The notes under the pieces were generated by a model. It worked only from the letters and a program-made list of their open reading frames with translations. It was not told where the DNA came from and made no database searches. 64,000 bases of DNA, taken from positions 186,001-250,000 of the forward strand of contig JADKIE010000002.1 of assembly GCA_016721385.1 (NCBI GenBank), given 5' to 3'. This DNA is from Chitinophagaceae bacterium. Lineage in GTDB: Bacteria > Bacteroidota > Bacteroidia > Chitinophagales > Chitinophagaceae. Positions 10,006 through 17,560 of this stretch are shown here, one piece after another (within the stretch, counting starts at the first letter, position 1; the number at the start of each line of letters is the position of its first letter). The position numbers were made by a program, and so were the translations under genes.

Positions 10006-10957
10006 TTATAATTTTTTCTGCTACTCTAAGTTTTGCACTTCTACTCCGTGAATTATTTTTTAATTCATTTTCCGATGCCGTTATTGGTTTTTTGGTAATG
10101 ATGGATAAAGGGTTAAAAGGTTTGGTTCCGTACACATCGTCTTCTTCTACTTCGGTAATGCTTCCGGTTTTAAAAAAGTTTTTTACAATTCTATCTTCTA
10201 AAGAATGAAAAGTAATAATGGCTGCTCGGCCGCCTGTTTTTAAAACGGATGGAATTTGTTGCAACAAATCCTGCAACACATTTAGTTCGCTATTAACCTG
10301 AATGCGTAAAGCCTGAAAAACCTGGGCAAAGTATTTTTGAGGATTACCTTTAACCGCTGTATGAATTGCCTTTTTAAATTCGTTAATTGTTTTGATGGAT
10401 GCAATGCTTCGTTGCTGCGCAATTGTTTTAGCCAGGGTTTTTGCATTGGTTACTTCGCCAAATTGTTCAAACATTTTATGCAGTTGCTGTTCGGTAAAAT
10501 CTTTTAAAACATTTGCAGCAGTAAGGCTTTGGCGTTTATCCATACGCATATCCAAATCTGCATCAAAGCGTATTGAAAAACCTCTTTCTGCTTCATCAAA
10601 CTGATGGCTGCTTACGCCTAAATCGGCTAAAATACCATCTACTTCTAAAATTTTATGCAAACGCAAAAAGCGTTGTAAATGCTTAAAATTTTGTGGAATG
10701 AATAATACTCTATCGTCATTTGGTCCATTAACCTTTGCATCTTCGTCCTGGTCAAAAACAATTAAACGACCATCTTTATTTAAATAGTTAAGTATAGCTT
10801 TGCTATGTCCGCCCCCACCAAAAGTGCAATCCACATAAATGCCATTGGGTTTTATATTCAAAGCATCTATTACTTCGTTTAATAAAACCGGAATGTGATA
10901 CTCAACAGGGTTTTCTGTTAATTGGTTAATTAGTATTGATGTTTTATTGTTAGCCAT
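9992..10957 (-). CDS. rsmH: RsmH, 16S rRNA (cytosine-1402-N4)-methyltransferase
   Basis: A SAM-dependent methyltransferase that modifies C1402 of 16S rRNA at the ribosomal P site. The 321-residue product starts near the usual HIPVLLNEVIDAL. It has the SAM-binding glycine motif YVDCTFGGGGHSKAIL (residues about 41-56), LADLGVSSHQFDEAERGFS and RMDKRQSLTAANVL. The C-terminal AIITFHSLEDRIVKNFF is diagnostic of the family. Length is close to the E. coli enzyme. It is the second gene of the dcw cluster, 30 nt after mraZ, and overlaps ftsL by 14 nt. No defect seen. Confidence 0.97.
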   Translation of the reverse strand: MANNKTSILINQLTENPVEYHIPVLLNEVIDALNIKPNGIYVDCTFGGGGHSKAILNYLNKDGRLIVFDQDEDAKVNGPNDDRVLFIPQNFKHLQRFLRLHKILEVDGILADLGVSSHQFDEAERGFSIRFDADLDMRMDKRQSLTAANVLKDFTEQQLHKMFEQFGEVTNAKTLAKTIAQQRSIASIKTINEFKKAIHTAVKGNPQKYFAQVFQALRIQVNSELNVLQDLLQQIPSVLKTGGRAAIITFHSLEDRIVKNFFKTGSITEVEEDDVYGTKPFNPLSIITKKPITASENELKNNSRSRSAKLRVAEKIINGRK

Positions 10958-10986
10958 ACGTACTACCTAATTAACTATTTACCCAA

Positions 10987-11454
10987 TTAACTTACATCAC
11001 CTTTGTTCATCACTTCGTTAGCCAAATCGCTAAAGGCTTGCGGTGTAAAAGTGTCAAAGAACTGTGTATACTTACTTTTATCCCAGATCTCAATTTTGTT
11101 TACGGCCGATACCAACACTATGTCTTTACTATCCTTATCCAGACCGGCATGTTCAATTAAATTTTTGGGCAACAATAATCTTCCGGCACTATCCAACTCA
11201 ACTTGTGTTGCTCCGTTTAAAAAATATCTGCGAAACTCTCTTACCTTAGGGTCAAAATCATTTAGTTTGCTTATTTCTAAAAAGATAGGATCCCAACTTT
11301 GCTGCGGATACAGTGTAAGGCATTTTTCAAAGCCTCTATTGATAACAAAGAGGTTTCCGCCAACATCCGGCAACTGCTTTTTTAAGCCCACCGGAAGCAG
11401 GAAACGACCTTTTGAGTCAATTGTAGCTTCGTATTCTCCTAAAAAACCTATCAT
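10987..11454 (-). CDS. mraZ: MraZ, dcw cluster transcriptional regulator
   Basis: MraZ is an AbrB-fold DNA-binding protein that usually represses its own dcw operon by binding direct repeats upstream of itself. The product has two copies of the MraZ domain. The first contains GEYEATIDSKGRFLLP and the second contains ATQVELDSAGRLLLP; the DSKGR/DSAGR pair is the family signature. The ATG at 11452-11454 begins MIGFLGEYEAT; the frame also extends to a TTG two codons earlier. Length of about 155 residues is normal. It heads the cluster, directly downstream of 10-bp-spaced GTG repeats that resemble its binding site. Confidence 0.95.
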   Translation of the reverse strand: MIGFLGEYEATIDSKGRFLLPVGLKKQLPDVGGNLFVINRGFEKCLTLYPQQSWDPIFLEISKLNDFDPKVREFRRYFLNGATQVELDSAGRLLLPKNLIEHAGLDKDSKDIVLVSAVNKIEIWDKSKYTQFFDTFTPQAFSDLANEVMNKGDVS

Positions 11455-11477
11455 TTTCAATTAATTAGCTTATTTAT

Positions 11478-11512
11478 TACATAAACTTACACAAAATAAC
11501 ACATTTTCCCAC
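11478..11512 (-). promoter_or_regulatory. candidate MraZ operator: GTG repeats at 10-bp spacing
   Basis: Reading the mraZ strand, GTGGG (11508-11512), GTGTT (11498-11502), GTGTA (11488-11492) and ATGTA (11478-11482) recur at exactly 10-bp steps, separated by 5-bp AT spacers. MraZ operators in other bacteria are TGGGN repeats with 5-bp spacers (established knowledge). Only the first copy here is a full match; the rest are degenerate. The site ends 23 nt upstream of the mraZ ATG, where it could cover the promoter. Confidence 0.5.
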
Positions 11513-11540
11513 TTTTATTATGTTTTCATATTAAACATTT

Positions 11541-11640
11541 TTATCCACAAGGCCAAAGCCTTTGTGGTAAAGGGAAAAATGCCTTTTTGGGCAAAGTGAG
11601 TGTGAATTACATGTGGATAGATGTGAATAGCTGTGAATTG
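11541..11640. other. cluster of DnaA-box-like 9-mers (candidate origin or DnaA-controlled region)
   Basis: A perfect TTATCCACA lies at 11541-11549. On the other strand TGTGAATTA (11601-11609), TGTGGATAG (11612-11620), TGTGAATAG (11622-11630) and TGTGAATTG (11632-11640) follow. The first three are one mismatch from the box TGTGNATAA, the last two mismatches. Starts are spaced 11, 10 and 10 bp, so they lie on one face of the helix. AT-rich DNA (11461-11545) flanks the cluster, and a hairpin (11545-11567, CCACAAGGC with GCCTTTGTGG) overlaps the perfect box. Function is inferred; no dnaA gene is in the window. Confidence 0.45.
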
Positions 11641-11679
11641 CAGCTTTAATGAGCAGTTTTTTACTTAAAAATTGAGCTT

Positions 11680-13002
11680 TTACGAAACTAATGGAATAGT
11701 TACTGTAAATGTGCTGCCTTTTCCGAGAGTGCTTTCGGCTTTAATGGTTCCTTTGTGTGCATCAACCATTGTTTTTACATAACTTAAGCCAAGACCAAAG
11801 CCTTTTACGTTATGAACGTTACCGGTATGGGCACGGTAAAATTTTTCAAAAATCCGATTGAGTGTTTCCTTGTTCATCCCAATTCCATTATCCTCAATTT
11901 TTATTCGTAATTGTTTACCCACATTTTGTGTAGATAGTTTTATGTGGGGATTTTCTTTAGAATATTTAACGGCATTATCTAATAAATTATTTACCAAATT
12001 GGTGAAATGAACTTCATCGGCCATTATTAAATCTTTTTCAGCCGCTTTATTTACCTCTAATCTTCCTCCTTTTTCTTCAATTTGTAAGGTAATATTATTT
12101 AGTGCACCGTTAATTAATTCGTGTGCAGGTAATTTTTTAAGATTAAGTTGTACCTCTTGCTTATCCAGCAAAGCTGCTTGCAGTATGGTTTCTACCTGCT
12201 TATTCATCCGTTTGTTTTCTTCCTTAATAATGGCAGTAAAGTAATTTGTTTTTTCTTTATCATTAACTACTTTTTCGTTTTTTAACGCATCAACCGCCAG
12301 CGAAATAGTTGCCAAAGGTGTTTTAAATTCATGCGTCATATTGTTGATGAAATCGTTTTTTATTTCACTCAATTTTTTTTGTCGTAACAATGTACGAACA
12401 GTAATAAAAAAAGCTGTTGTAATAATTAATGTAAATAAAATAGCGCCAATGATGAACCAGAGCATTTCTTTTAAAACAATAGCATCCTGATTAGGTACAA
12501 TTACATTTAACATTTCTTCATTAGTTAAACCTTCGTAACCACCGCCTGTTTGAGCTTCTAAAGGAAAAACATGATTTAAGTTATTGGTAGAGTCAATATA
12601 AAGTTTGTAGAAATTTTCGCTTAACAATTGCTCTCCTGAGATGGAATTGGTAGAAATAGCAAACTCGAAGGGGATTTTTTTTAGTTGATATTTATCAAAT
12701 GCTTTTCTTATTATTTCATAAATTTCATCTTTAGTATACCGTTGTATTACAGATGGTTTAAAGTATTGCAACTGAAGTTTATCGCTGGGAAATAATAAAT
12801 CGTTTTTTTTTGAAAAAGGAAGAATGCTGTTTTTTTCCTGCATTAAGGTTTGAGCGGCTTCGCTAATGGCCAGATACAAATTTTCTTCTACCTGCTTATT
12901 TTTAGCTTCCTTAGCACTTTTAAGCCAAAGGAACTGAAAAAATATAATCCCAAAAAGCGATAAGGTTATAAGTACAGTAATTACAGGTAAAATTCTTTTC
13001 AT
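11680..13002 (-). CDS. membrane sensor histidine kinase
   Basis: An orthodox two-component kinase of about 440 residues. The first membrane helix is at about residues 5-26 and the second at about 180-205. The periplasmic sensor between them has no domain I recognise. The cytoplasmic part has the phospho-accepting H-box MTHEFKTPLATISLA and the ATP-binding N-box LLDNAVKYSKENP. It ends with IEDNGIGMN, GFGLGLSYVKTMV and GKGSTFTVTIP. No HAMP domain and no adjacent response regulator, so it is an orphan as far as this window shows. The start is the ATG at 13000-13002; a TTG precedes it. A TAATTTTG promoter element ends 5 nt upstream of the ATG. Signal unknown. Confidence 0.88.
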   Translation of the reverse strand: MKRILPVITVLITLSLFGIIFFQFLWLKSAKEAKNKQVEENLYLAISEAAQTLMQEKNSILPFSKKNDLLFPSDKLQLQYFKPSVIQRYTKDEIYEIIRKAFDKYQLKKIPFEFAISTNSISGEQLLSENFYKLYIDSTNNLNHVFPLEAQTGGGYEGLTNEEMLNVIVPNQDAIVLKEMLWFIIGAILFTLIITTAFFITVRTLLRQKKLSEIKNDFINNMTHEFKTPLATISLAVDALKNEKVVNDKEKTNYFTAIIKEENKRMNKQVETILQAALLDKQEVQLNLKKLPAHELINGALNNITLQIEEKGGRLEVNKAAEKDLIMADEVHFTNLVNNLLDNAVKYSKENPHIKLSTQNVGKQLRIKIEDNGIGMNKETLNRIFEKFYRAHTGNVHNVKGFGLGLSYVKTMVDAHKGTIKAESTLGKGSTFTVTIPLVS

Positions 13003-13007
13003 CAAAT

Positions 13008-13015
13008 CAAAATTA
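13008..13015 (-). promoter_or_regulatory. TAnnTTTG promoter element of the sensor kinase
   Basis: TAATTTTG matches the Bacteroidota -7 consensus and ends 5 nt before the kinase ATG, which would give a leaderless or nearly leaderless transcript. No TTTG-type -33 element is evident. Confidence 0.4.
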
Positions 13016-13123
13016 GTACACTTAATATTTTGAATGGTAAATTAACAAAATTTAACTAAGGTTTATATGTCTATTTAATAAAAATGAATTGCCCTGTTTA
13101 CAAATTAATTATTACTTTAGAAT

Positions 13124-13674
13124 ATGATTTTACCAGCCGCAGGAAAATTATTAATAGCCGAGCCTTTTTAAAGGATCCTAACTTTGTAAGAAGTACTACT
13201 ACTATTGTGTGAGCACAACCAAGATGGTTGCGTTGGTTTTGTATTAAACCGTCTTTACGAATACAGGTTGGATGAACTAAATGTAGATTTTAAAGGGTTT
13301 CCCATACCCATTTATTATGGCGGCCCTGTAGAAATGACAAGTATTCATTTTATTCATCAATATCCCGATTTAATACCCGATGCCATAAAAATTTGTGATG
13401 ACATATATTGGGGAGGAAATTTTGAAACACTAACTACACTCATAAAAAACAGAAGCATTGATTTAAATAAATTAAAAATTTTTATTGGCTATAGTGGCTG
13501 GGATAAAAACCAATTAGAAGATGAAATAAAAGAAAATACCTGCTTTTAACCAATGCCAATACCAAATTGGTATTTGATACCAATACTGCCACTATTTGGA
13601 AAAATGGTATAAAATTATTGGGAAGTAAATACGAGATGATGATTAACTTTCCGGTTGACCCCCAATTAAACTAA
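13124..13674 (+). pseudogene. YqgE/AlgH family (DUF179) protein, three frameshifts
   Basis: YqgE/AlgH proteins are small conserved proteins of unclear molecular function. Starting at ATG 13124 the translation gives ILPAAGKLLIAEPF and then loses frame. Three small indels restore the family from end to end. One T is missing at 13165-13169. Two bases are missing in the GT repeat at 13207-13211, giving TIVCEHNQDG. One G is missing near 13541-13543, giving ENTWLLTNANTKLVFDT. Family motifs seen are GCVGFVLNRL, YYGGPVEMT and GYSGWDKNQLEDEI. The repaired protein of about 184 residues is normal for the family. Whether this is decay or sequencing error cannot be told from one sequence; the many similar indels nearby favour error. 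Confidence 0.85.
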
Positions 13675-13699
13675 TCTACTAAAGAGAAAAATTTATCAT

Positions 13700-14668
13700 T
13701 TGCTTTATTCGTTATTAAAATTTCCGGCAAAACTTGCCATTAAAATTTATTGCAAACGCCTGCGTATTGATAAGCCGGATGTATTGAACTATAATGGCCC
13801 GTTATTACTGGCCTGCAATCATCCTAACTCATTTTTAGATGCTATAATTTTATGTACGCTTTTCAAAAAACCTATTTATTCATTAGCAAGAGGCGATGCT
13901 TTTAAAAAAAATTGGGCTGCAAATTTATTACGTCAATTAAATATACTGCCTGTTTACCGGGAAAGAGAAGGTGCAGAACATTTGCAAAAAAATTATCGCA
14001 CATTTGATGCATGTATAGACATATTTAAACACAATGGTATTGTTTTAATTTTTAGCGAAGCCTTGTGTATTAACGAATGGCATTTGCGACCCTTAAAAAA
14101 AGGCACAGCAAGGTTAGCTGTAACTGCATGGCAACAAAATATTCCTTTACAAATTTTGCCAATTGGTATTAACTACAGCGATTTTAAAAGCTTTGGCAAA
14201 CATGTTATTATTAATACAGGAGAAATTATTGGCAAGCAAAATTTTGCACAATCGCTACAAACCGATGGTATTTTGTTAAATGATATTACATCTAACTTAC
14301 AAACCCAACTAAGTACGCTTGTTTACGAAATTGATGCAAATGATGAAGTAAAACACAGCAGTATTTTTTCTACCCCTTTATCTTACATTAAAAAATATTT
14401 GCTTTTTTTACCGGCAATAATTGGATGGATAATTCATTTGCCTTTTTATTTTCCGTTAAAGAATTTTATTTATAAAAAGGCTAAGCATACAGGCCATTAC
14501 GACTCTATTATTTTAGGCAGTTGCTTTTTAGGTTATTCGTTTTATTTGCTTTTTGTATCATTACTAATTTTAGCTGTAACCGGCTATTGGTGGGGTTTTA
14601 CAAGCTTTTTAATTTTTCCTTTGTTGGCATTAAGTTGGGTACAATGGAAGGATGATTTTCCTGCCTAA
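13700..14668 (+). CDS. PlsC-type 1-acyl-sn-glycerol-3-phosphate acyltransferase family protein
   Basis: A membrane-associated glycerolipid acyltransferase-family protein of about 322 residues. The acyltransferase block is near residues 30-160: ACNHPNSFLDAI provides the catalytic HxxxxD motif, and FSEALCINEWHLRPLKKG matches the acceptor-binding block. The C-terminal 90 residues add three hydrophobic helices, an extension found in some Bacteroidota members. The substrate cannot be fixed from sequence. The start is uncertain: the frame opens with TTG at 13700 and no ATG is near. Upstream codons ATT TAT CAT could extend the protein by three residues. It lies 25 nt after yqgE on the same strand. 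A strong hairpin follows at 14695-14723. Confidence 0.85.
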   Translation: MLYSLLKFPAKLAIKIYCKRLRIDKPDVLNYNGPLLLACNHPNSFLDAIILCTLFKKPIYSLARGDAFKKNWAANLLRQLNILPVYREREGAEHLQKNYRTFDACIDIFKHNGIVLIFSEALCINEWHLRPLKKGTARLAVTAWQQNIPLQILPIGINYSDFKSFGKHVIINTGEIIGKQNFAQSLQTDGILLNDITSNLQTQLSTLVYEIDANDEVKHSSIFSTPLSYIKKYLLFLPAIIGWIIHLPFYFPLKNFIYKKAKHTGHYDSIILGSCFLGYSFYLLFVSLLILAVTGYWWGFTSFLIFPLLALSWVQWKDDFPA

Positions 14669-14694
14669 AACACAAAAGCCGTAATGTATTAAAC

Positions 14695-14723
14695 AATAAT
14701 GCCGCAAAATTTGCGGCATTATT
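14695..14723 (+). terminator. hairpin after the acyltransferase gene
   Basis: Perfect 14-bp arms AATAATGCCGCAAA and TTTGCGGCATTATT around a single A. It sits 27 nt after the plsC-type stop. The downstream tract (TATTTATAAG) is only weakly T-rich. The core stem is the same as that of the atpC terminator at 14798-14818. Confidence 0.6.
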
Positions 14724-14797
14724 TATAAGCAATTTGTTTGGTTATTAATTTTCCTCTTTCACCACTGTGGCTTGTCCTTAATTAAATGTACAAAAAA

Positions 14798-14818
14798 ATG
14801 CCGCAAAACTTGCGGCAT
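14798..14818 (-). terminator. rho-independent terminator of atpC
   Basis: Stem ATGCCGCAA / TTGCGGCAT with a 3-nt loop, followed on the minus strand by a run of seven T. It lies 28 nt beyond the atpC stop codon. Confidence 0.8.
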
Positions 14819-14845
14819 CCTAAATAATATCAAAAAATTGAAAGA

Positions 14846-15097
14846 TTAATTTTCTTCAGCACCTTCAATTAACACGGTTGTTTTGTTATTGATAATTTCT
14901 GCAAAACCACTTTGGATCGTATACGTTTGAGATGCAGTTTTGGTACTTAAAATTTTTACCGTACCTGCTTTTAAAGCACTTACCATTGGAGCATGCTTAT
15001 CCAACACTTCAAACGAACCGCCAATACCCGGAAGTATAACGCCGTAAACATCGCCGCTAAAAATTTTCTTTTCTGGTGTTAATATTTCTAGAATCAT
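14846..15097 (-). CDS. atpC: F1Fo ATP synthase epsilon subunit
   Basis: The epsilon subunit sits on the central stalk of F1 and couples rotation while restraining ATP hydrolysis. The 83-residue product is the N-terminal beta-sandwich only: MILEILTPEKKIFSGDV, then LPGIGGSFEVLDKHAPMVSAL, then FAEIINNKTTVLIEGAEE. The C-terminal helical hairpin of E. coli epsilon is absent, as in other Bacteroidota short forms (family knowledge). The gene is normally directly behind atpD. Here a four-helix-bundle gene and a 45-bp heptamer repeat separate them, and the repeat ends immediately before the ATG, replacing any normal leader. Terminator at 14798-14818. Confidence 0.93.
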   Translation of the reverse strand: MILEILTPEKKIFSGDVYGVILPGIGGSFEVLDKHAPMVSALKAGTVKILSTKTASQTYTIQSGFAEIINNKTTVLIEGAEEN

Positions 15098-15142
15098 AGT
15101 AGTTAGTAGTTAGTAGTTAGTAGTTAGTAGTTAGTAGTTAGT
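15098..15142. repeat. tandem heptamer AGTTAGT, about six copies, abutting the atpC start
   Basis: On the + strand the 7-bp unit AGTTAGT repeats without interruption for about 45 bp. It begins at the base next to the atpC ATG (15095-15097) and supplies the stop codon (15138-15140) of the upstream four-helix-bundle gene. Copy-number slippage would change the atpC leader length without touching the atpC frame. Confidence 0.95.
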
Positions 15143-15488
15143 TTAAACTTTTGCTTAATCCAGCTATCATCTTTTGAACTTCATCTAGTTTAACTAATAC
15201 TACCTCTAACTCTTCTTTTGATATGTAAATAAGTCTATTTGATAAAATTAATTGTGTTTCTAACTCATAACTTGAACCAAGTGAAATACTAAGAAAATGC
15301 TTAAACTCATTTTTTGAATTTCTACCAACGCCCTCAGCTATATTTGATGAAATAGAAACAACACATCTTCGTATTTGTGATTGTAACCCAAATTTTTCTT
15401 CTTTAGGAAAATCGTTGGTTAATAAATAAACACTCTCTGCCAAATCTATTGCCTTTTGCCAAACAATTAAATCTTTGAACTTATTCAT
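15138..15488 (-). CDS. four-helix-bundle protein (S23/TIGR02436-like) inserted between atpD and atpC
   Basis: A 116-residue all-helical protein. FKDLIVWQKAIDLAESVY opens it, then FGLQSQIRRCVVSISSNIAEG and LGSSYELETQLILS. These blocks identify the family first seen in 23S rRNA intervening sequences and related to the Avd accessory protein of diversity-generating retroelements. Cellular role unknown. It stands 35 nt after atpD and about 40 nt before atpC, co-directional, so it probably travels on the ATP synthase transcript. Its stop codon lies within the heptamer repeat. The upstream side (15489-15523) has related ACTA/TACT words. No reverse transcriptase or variable repeat is seen nearby. I infer an insertion into a normally contiguous gene pair. 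Confidence 0.85.
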   Translation of the reverse strand: MNKFKDLIVWQKAIDLAESVYLLTNDFPKEEKFGLQSQIRRCVVSISSNIAEGVGRNSKNEFKHFLSISLGSSYELETQLILSNRLIYISKEELEVVLVKLDEVQKMIAGLSKSLN

Positions 15489-15523
15489 TCTCCCAACTAT
15501 TTACTAAATACTAGCTACTTAAA

Positions 15524-17029
15524 TTACGCCTGTGCAGCCGCCATCAACTTCTTACCTTTTTCAATTGCATCTTCTAAAGTTCCTACAAGGTTAAATGCTG
15601 CCTCAGGATATTCATCTACCTCACCATCCATAATAGCATTAAAGCCTTTGATAGTATCTTCAATTGGAACTAGTACACCTTTTAAACCTGTAAACTGCTC
15701 GGCCACAAAGAATGGTTGAGATAGGAAACGTTGTACTTTTCTTGCTCTTGATACTGTTAATTTATCATCATCGCTTAATTCATCTAAACCAAGGATGGCA
15801 ATAATATCTTGCAACTCCTTATAGCGTTGTAAAATTAATTTTACACGGTTGGCCGTATTGTAATGCTCATCGCCTACAATAGCCGGTGTTAATATTCTTG
15901 ATGTACTATCTAACGGATCTACCGCAGGATAAATACCTAAATCGGCAATTTTACGACTTAATACCGTTGTAGCATCCAAATGGGCAAATGTTGTTGCCGG
16001 AGCCGGATCCGTCAAGTCATCCGCAGGCACATATACCGCTTGTACAGAGGTAATTGAACCGTTTTTAGTAGAGGTAATACGTTCCTGCATTAACCCCATT
16101 TCTGTTGCTAATGTTGGTTGATAACCCACCGCACTAGGCATACGGCCTAATAACGCCGATACCTCGGAACCTGCTTGTGTAAAACGGAAGATGTTATCTA
16201 CAAAGAAAAGAATGTCTTTACCTTGGCCACTGCCATCGCCATCACGGAAATATTCAGCAATTGTTAAACCACTTAATGCCACTCTGGCTCTTGCTCCCGG
16301 TGGTTCATTCATTTGTCCGAATACGAAGGTTGCTTTACTATCTTCTAAAGCTTTTACATCTACAGTACTTAAATCCCAGCCGCCTTCTTCCATGCTATGC
16401 TTGAATTTTTCGCCGTAGTTCATAATCCCAGCTTCAATCATCTCTCTCATCAAATCATTACCTTCTCTTGTACGCTCTCCCACACCAGCAAATACTGATA
16501 AACCGGAATATGCCTTTGCAATATTGTTAATTAACTCCTGAATTAATACTGTTTTACCTACACCTGCACCACCAAACAAACCAATTTTACCACCTTTTGC
16601 ATAAGGCTCAATAAGGTCGATTACTTTAATACCTGTAAATAAAATTTCATTAGCAGTACTTAAATCTTCAAAAATTGGCGGTTTGGCATGTATTGGTCGG
16701 CCACCTACTTTGCTAACTTGTGGTAAACCGTCAATAGCGTCACCGGTTACATTAAATAAACGACCTTTAATGGCATCACCAACAGGCATTGCAATAGCCT
16801 TACCTGTATCTACTACGGCTGTACCACGTACTAAACCTTCGGTTCCGTCCATGGCTATGGTACGTACGCTATCTTCGCCCAAATGTTGCTGAACCTCAAG
16901 CACTAATGTATCGCCGTTTTCTCTTTTAAGTTCTAAGGCGTTTAAAATTTCGGGTAGCTTGCTACCACTGTCAAACTGCACATCCACAACCGCCCCGATT
17001 ACTGATTTTACTTTACCTGTATTGGCCAT
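15524..17029 (-). CDS. atpD: F1Fo ATP synthase beta subunit
   Basis: The catalytic subunit of F1, which makes ATP in the cytoplasm-facing head. The 501-residue product has the Walker A motif GGAGVGKTVLIQELI (near 155), GVGERTREGNDL, the Walker B region DILFFVDNIFRFTQAGSEVS, and the family signature PAVDPLDSTSRIL near 375. Length is as expected for Bacteroidota. The remaining atp genes are not in this window, so this is the split atpD-atpC arrangement. A TACCTTTG promoter element lies about 40 nt upstream of the ATG. No defect seen. Confidence 0.98.
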   Translation of the reverse strand: MANTGKVKSVIGAVVDVQFDSGSKLPEILNALELKRENGDTLVLEVQQHLGEDSVRTIAMDGTEGLVRGTAVVDTGKAIAMPVGDAIKGRLFNVTGDAIDGLPQVSKVGGRPIHAKPPIFEDLSTANEILFTGIKVIDLIEPYAKGGKIGLFGGAGVGKTVLIQELINNIAKAYSGLSVFAGVGERTREGNDLMREMIEAGIMNYGEKFKHSMEEGGWDLSTVDVKALEDSKATFVFGQMNEPPGARARVALSGLTIAEYFRDGDGSGQGKDILFFVDNIFRFTQAGSEVSALLGRMPSAVGYQPTLATEMGLMQERITSTKNGSITSVQAVYVPADDLTDPAPATTFAHLDATTVLSRKIADLGIYPAVDPLDSTSRILTPAIVGDEHYNTANRVKLILQRYKELQDIIAILGLDELSDDDKLTVSRARKVQRFLSQPFFVAEQFTGLKGVLVPIEDTIKGFNAIMDGEVDEYPEAAFNLVGTLEDAIEKGKKLMAAAQA

Positions 17030-17068
17030 AAAAATGTATTAAGTATATGTAGTATATATTTTGAGCCG

Positions 17069-17076
17069 CAAAGGTA
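17069..17076 (-). promoter_or_regulatory. TAnnTTTG promoter element of atpD
   Basis: TACCTTTG, followed by CGGC, is an exact match to the Bacteroidota -7 element. It predicts a start site around 17063 and a leader of about 33 nt. No clear -33 TTTG is seen. Confidence 0.55.
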
Positions 17077-17215
17077 GGTAATCTAATTAAAAAAGGAAAA
17101 TGAAAAATGGGGTAATTTTGAGTTTTTTTGAATCAATTTTACATTATGCTATATACTGTGGAGTTGTATTGCTACTGCACTTTTAATGTTATAAATTCAT
17201 AGTAAATATAATACA

Positions 17216-17560
17216 ATGCCACATTTTATAATTGATTGTTCTCAAAATATACTAACTAAAAAAAATCCGGATGAAATAATGCAAGTTGTTTATGATACCG
17301 CCGAAGCAACCGGATTATTTGCACAAGGCGATATTAAAGTACGTATAAACCCTTTTGTGTACTATAAACTTGGGGATAAAAAAGAGGCGTTTATGCATGT
17401 TTTTGCAAATATTATGGAAGGAAGAAGTACAGAACAAAAAAGTAATCTTTCCAAACAAATTATTACTCAATTAAAATTGATGTTTCCTGATGTACCTATT
17501 ATATCCATCAATATCCGAGATTTTGAAAAAGCTACCTACTGTAACCGTTCGATGGTTTAA
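17216..17560 (+). CDS. 5-carboxymethyl-2-hydroxymuconate isomerase-like tautomerase
   Basis: A small tautomerase-superfamily protein of 114 residues. It resembles the CHMI family, whose founding member isomerises an intermediate of homoprotocatechuate breakdown. Pro2 (MPHFIIDCSQNI) is the expected catalytic N-terminal proline. Further family blocks are GDIKVRINPF near 40, FMHVFANIMEGRSTEQKSNLSK and the C-terminal ISINIRDFEKATYCNR. No other homoprotocatechuate genes are near, so the real substrate is open. Its stop codon overlaps the 3' end of the convergent gene at 17557. Confidence 0.8.
   Translation: MPHFIIDCSQNILTKKNPDEIMQVVYDTAEATGLFAQGDIKVRINPFVYYKLGDKKEAFMHVFANIMEGRSTEQKSNLSKQIITQLKLMFPDVPIISINIRDFEKATYCNRSMV

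Noticed and set aside
15098..15142. CRISPR array
   Set aside because: The units are 7-bp direct tandem repeats without spacers.
15138..15488. Diversity-generating retroelement near the Avd-like gene
   Set aside because: No reverse transcriptase, template repeat or variable repeat is seen within the window around it.
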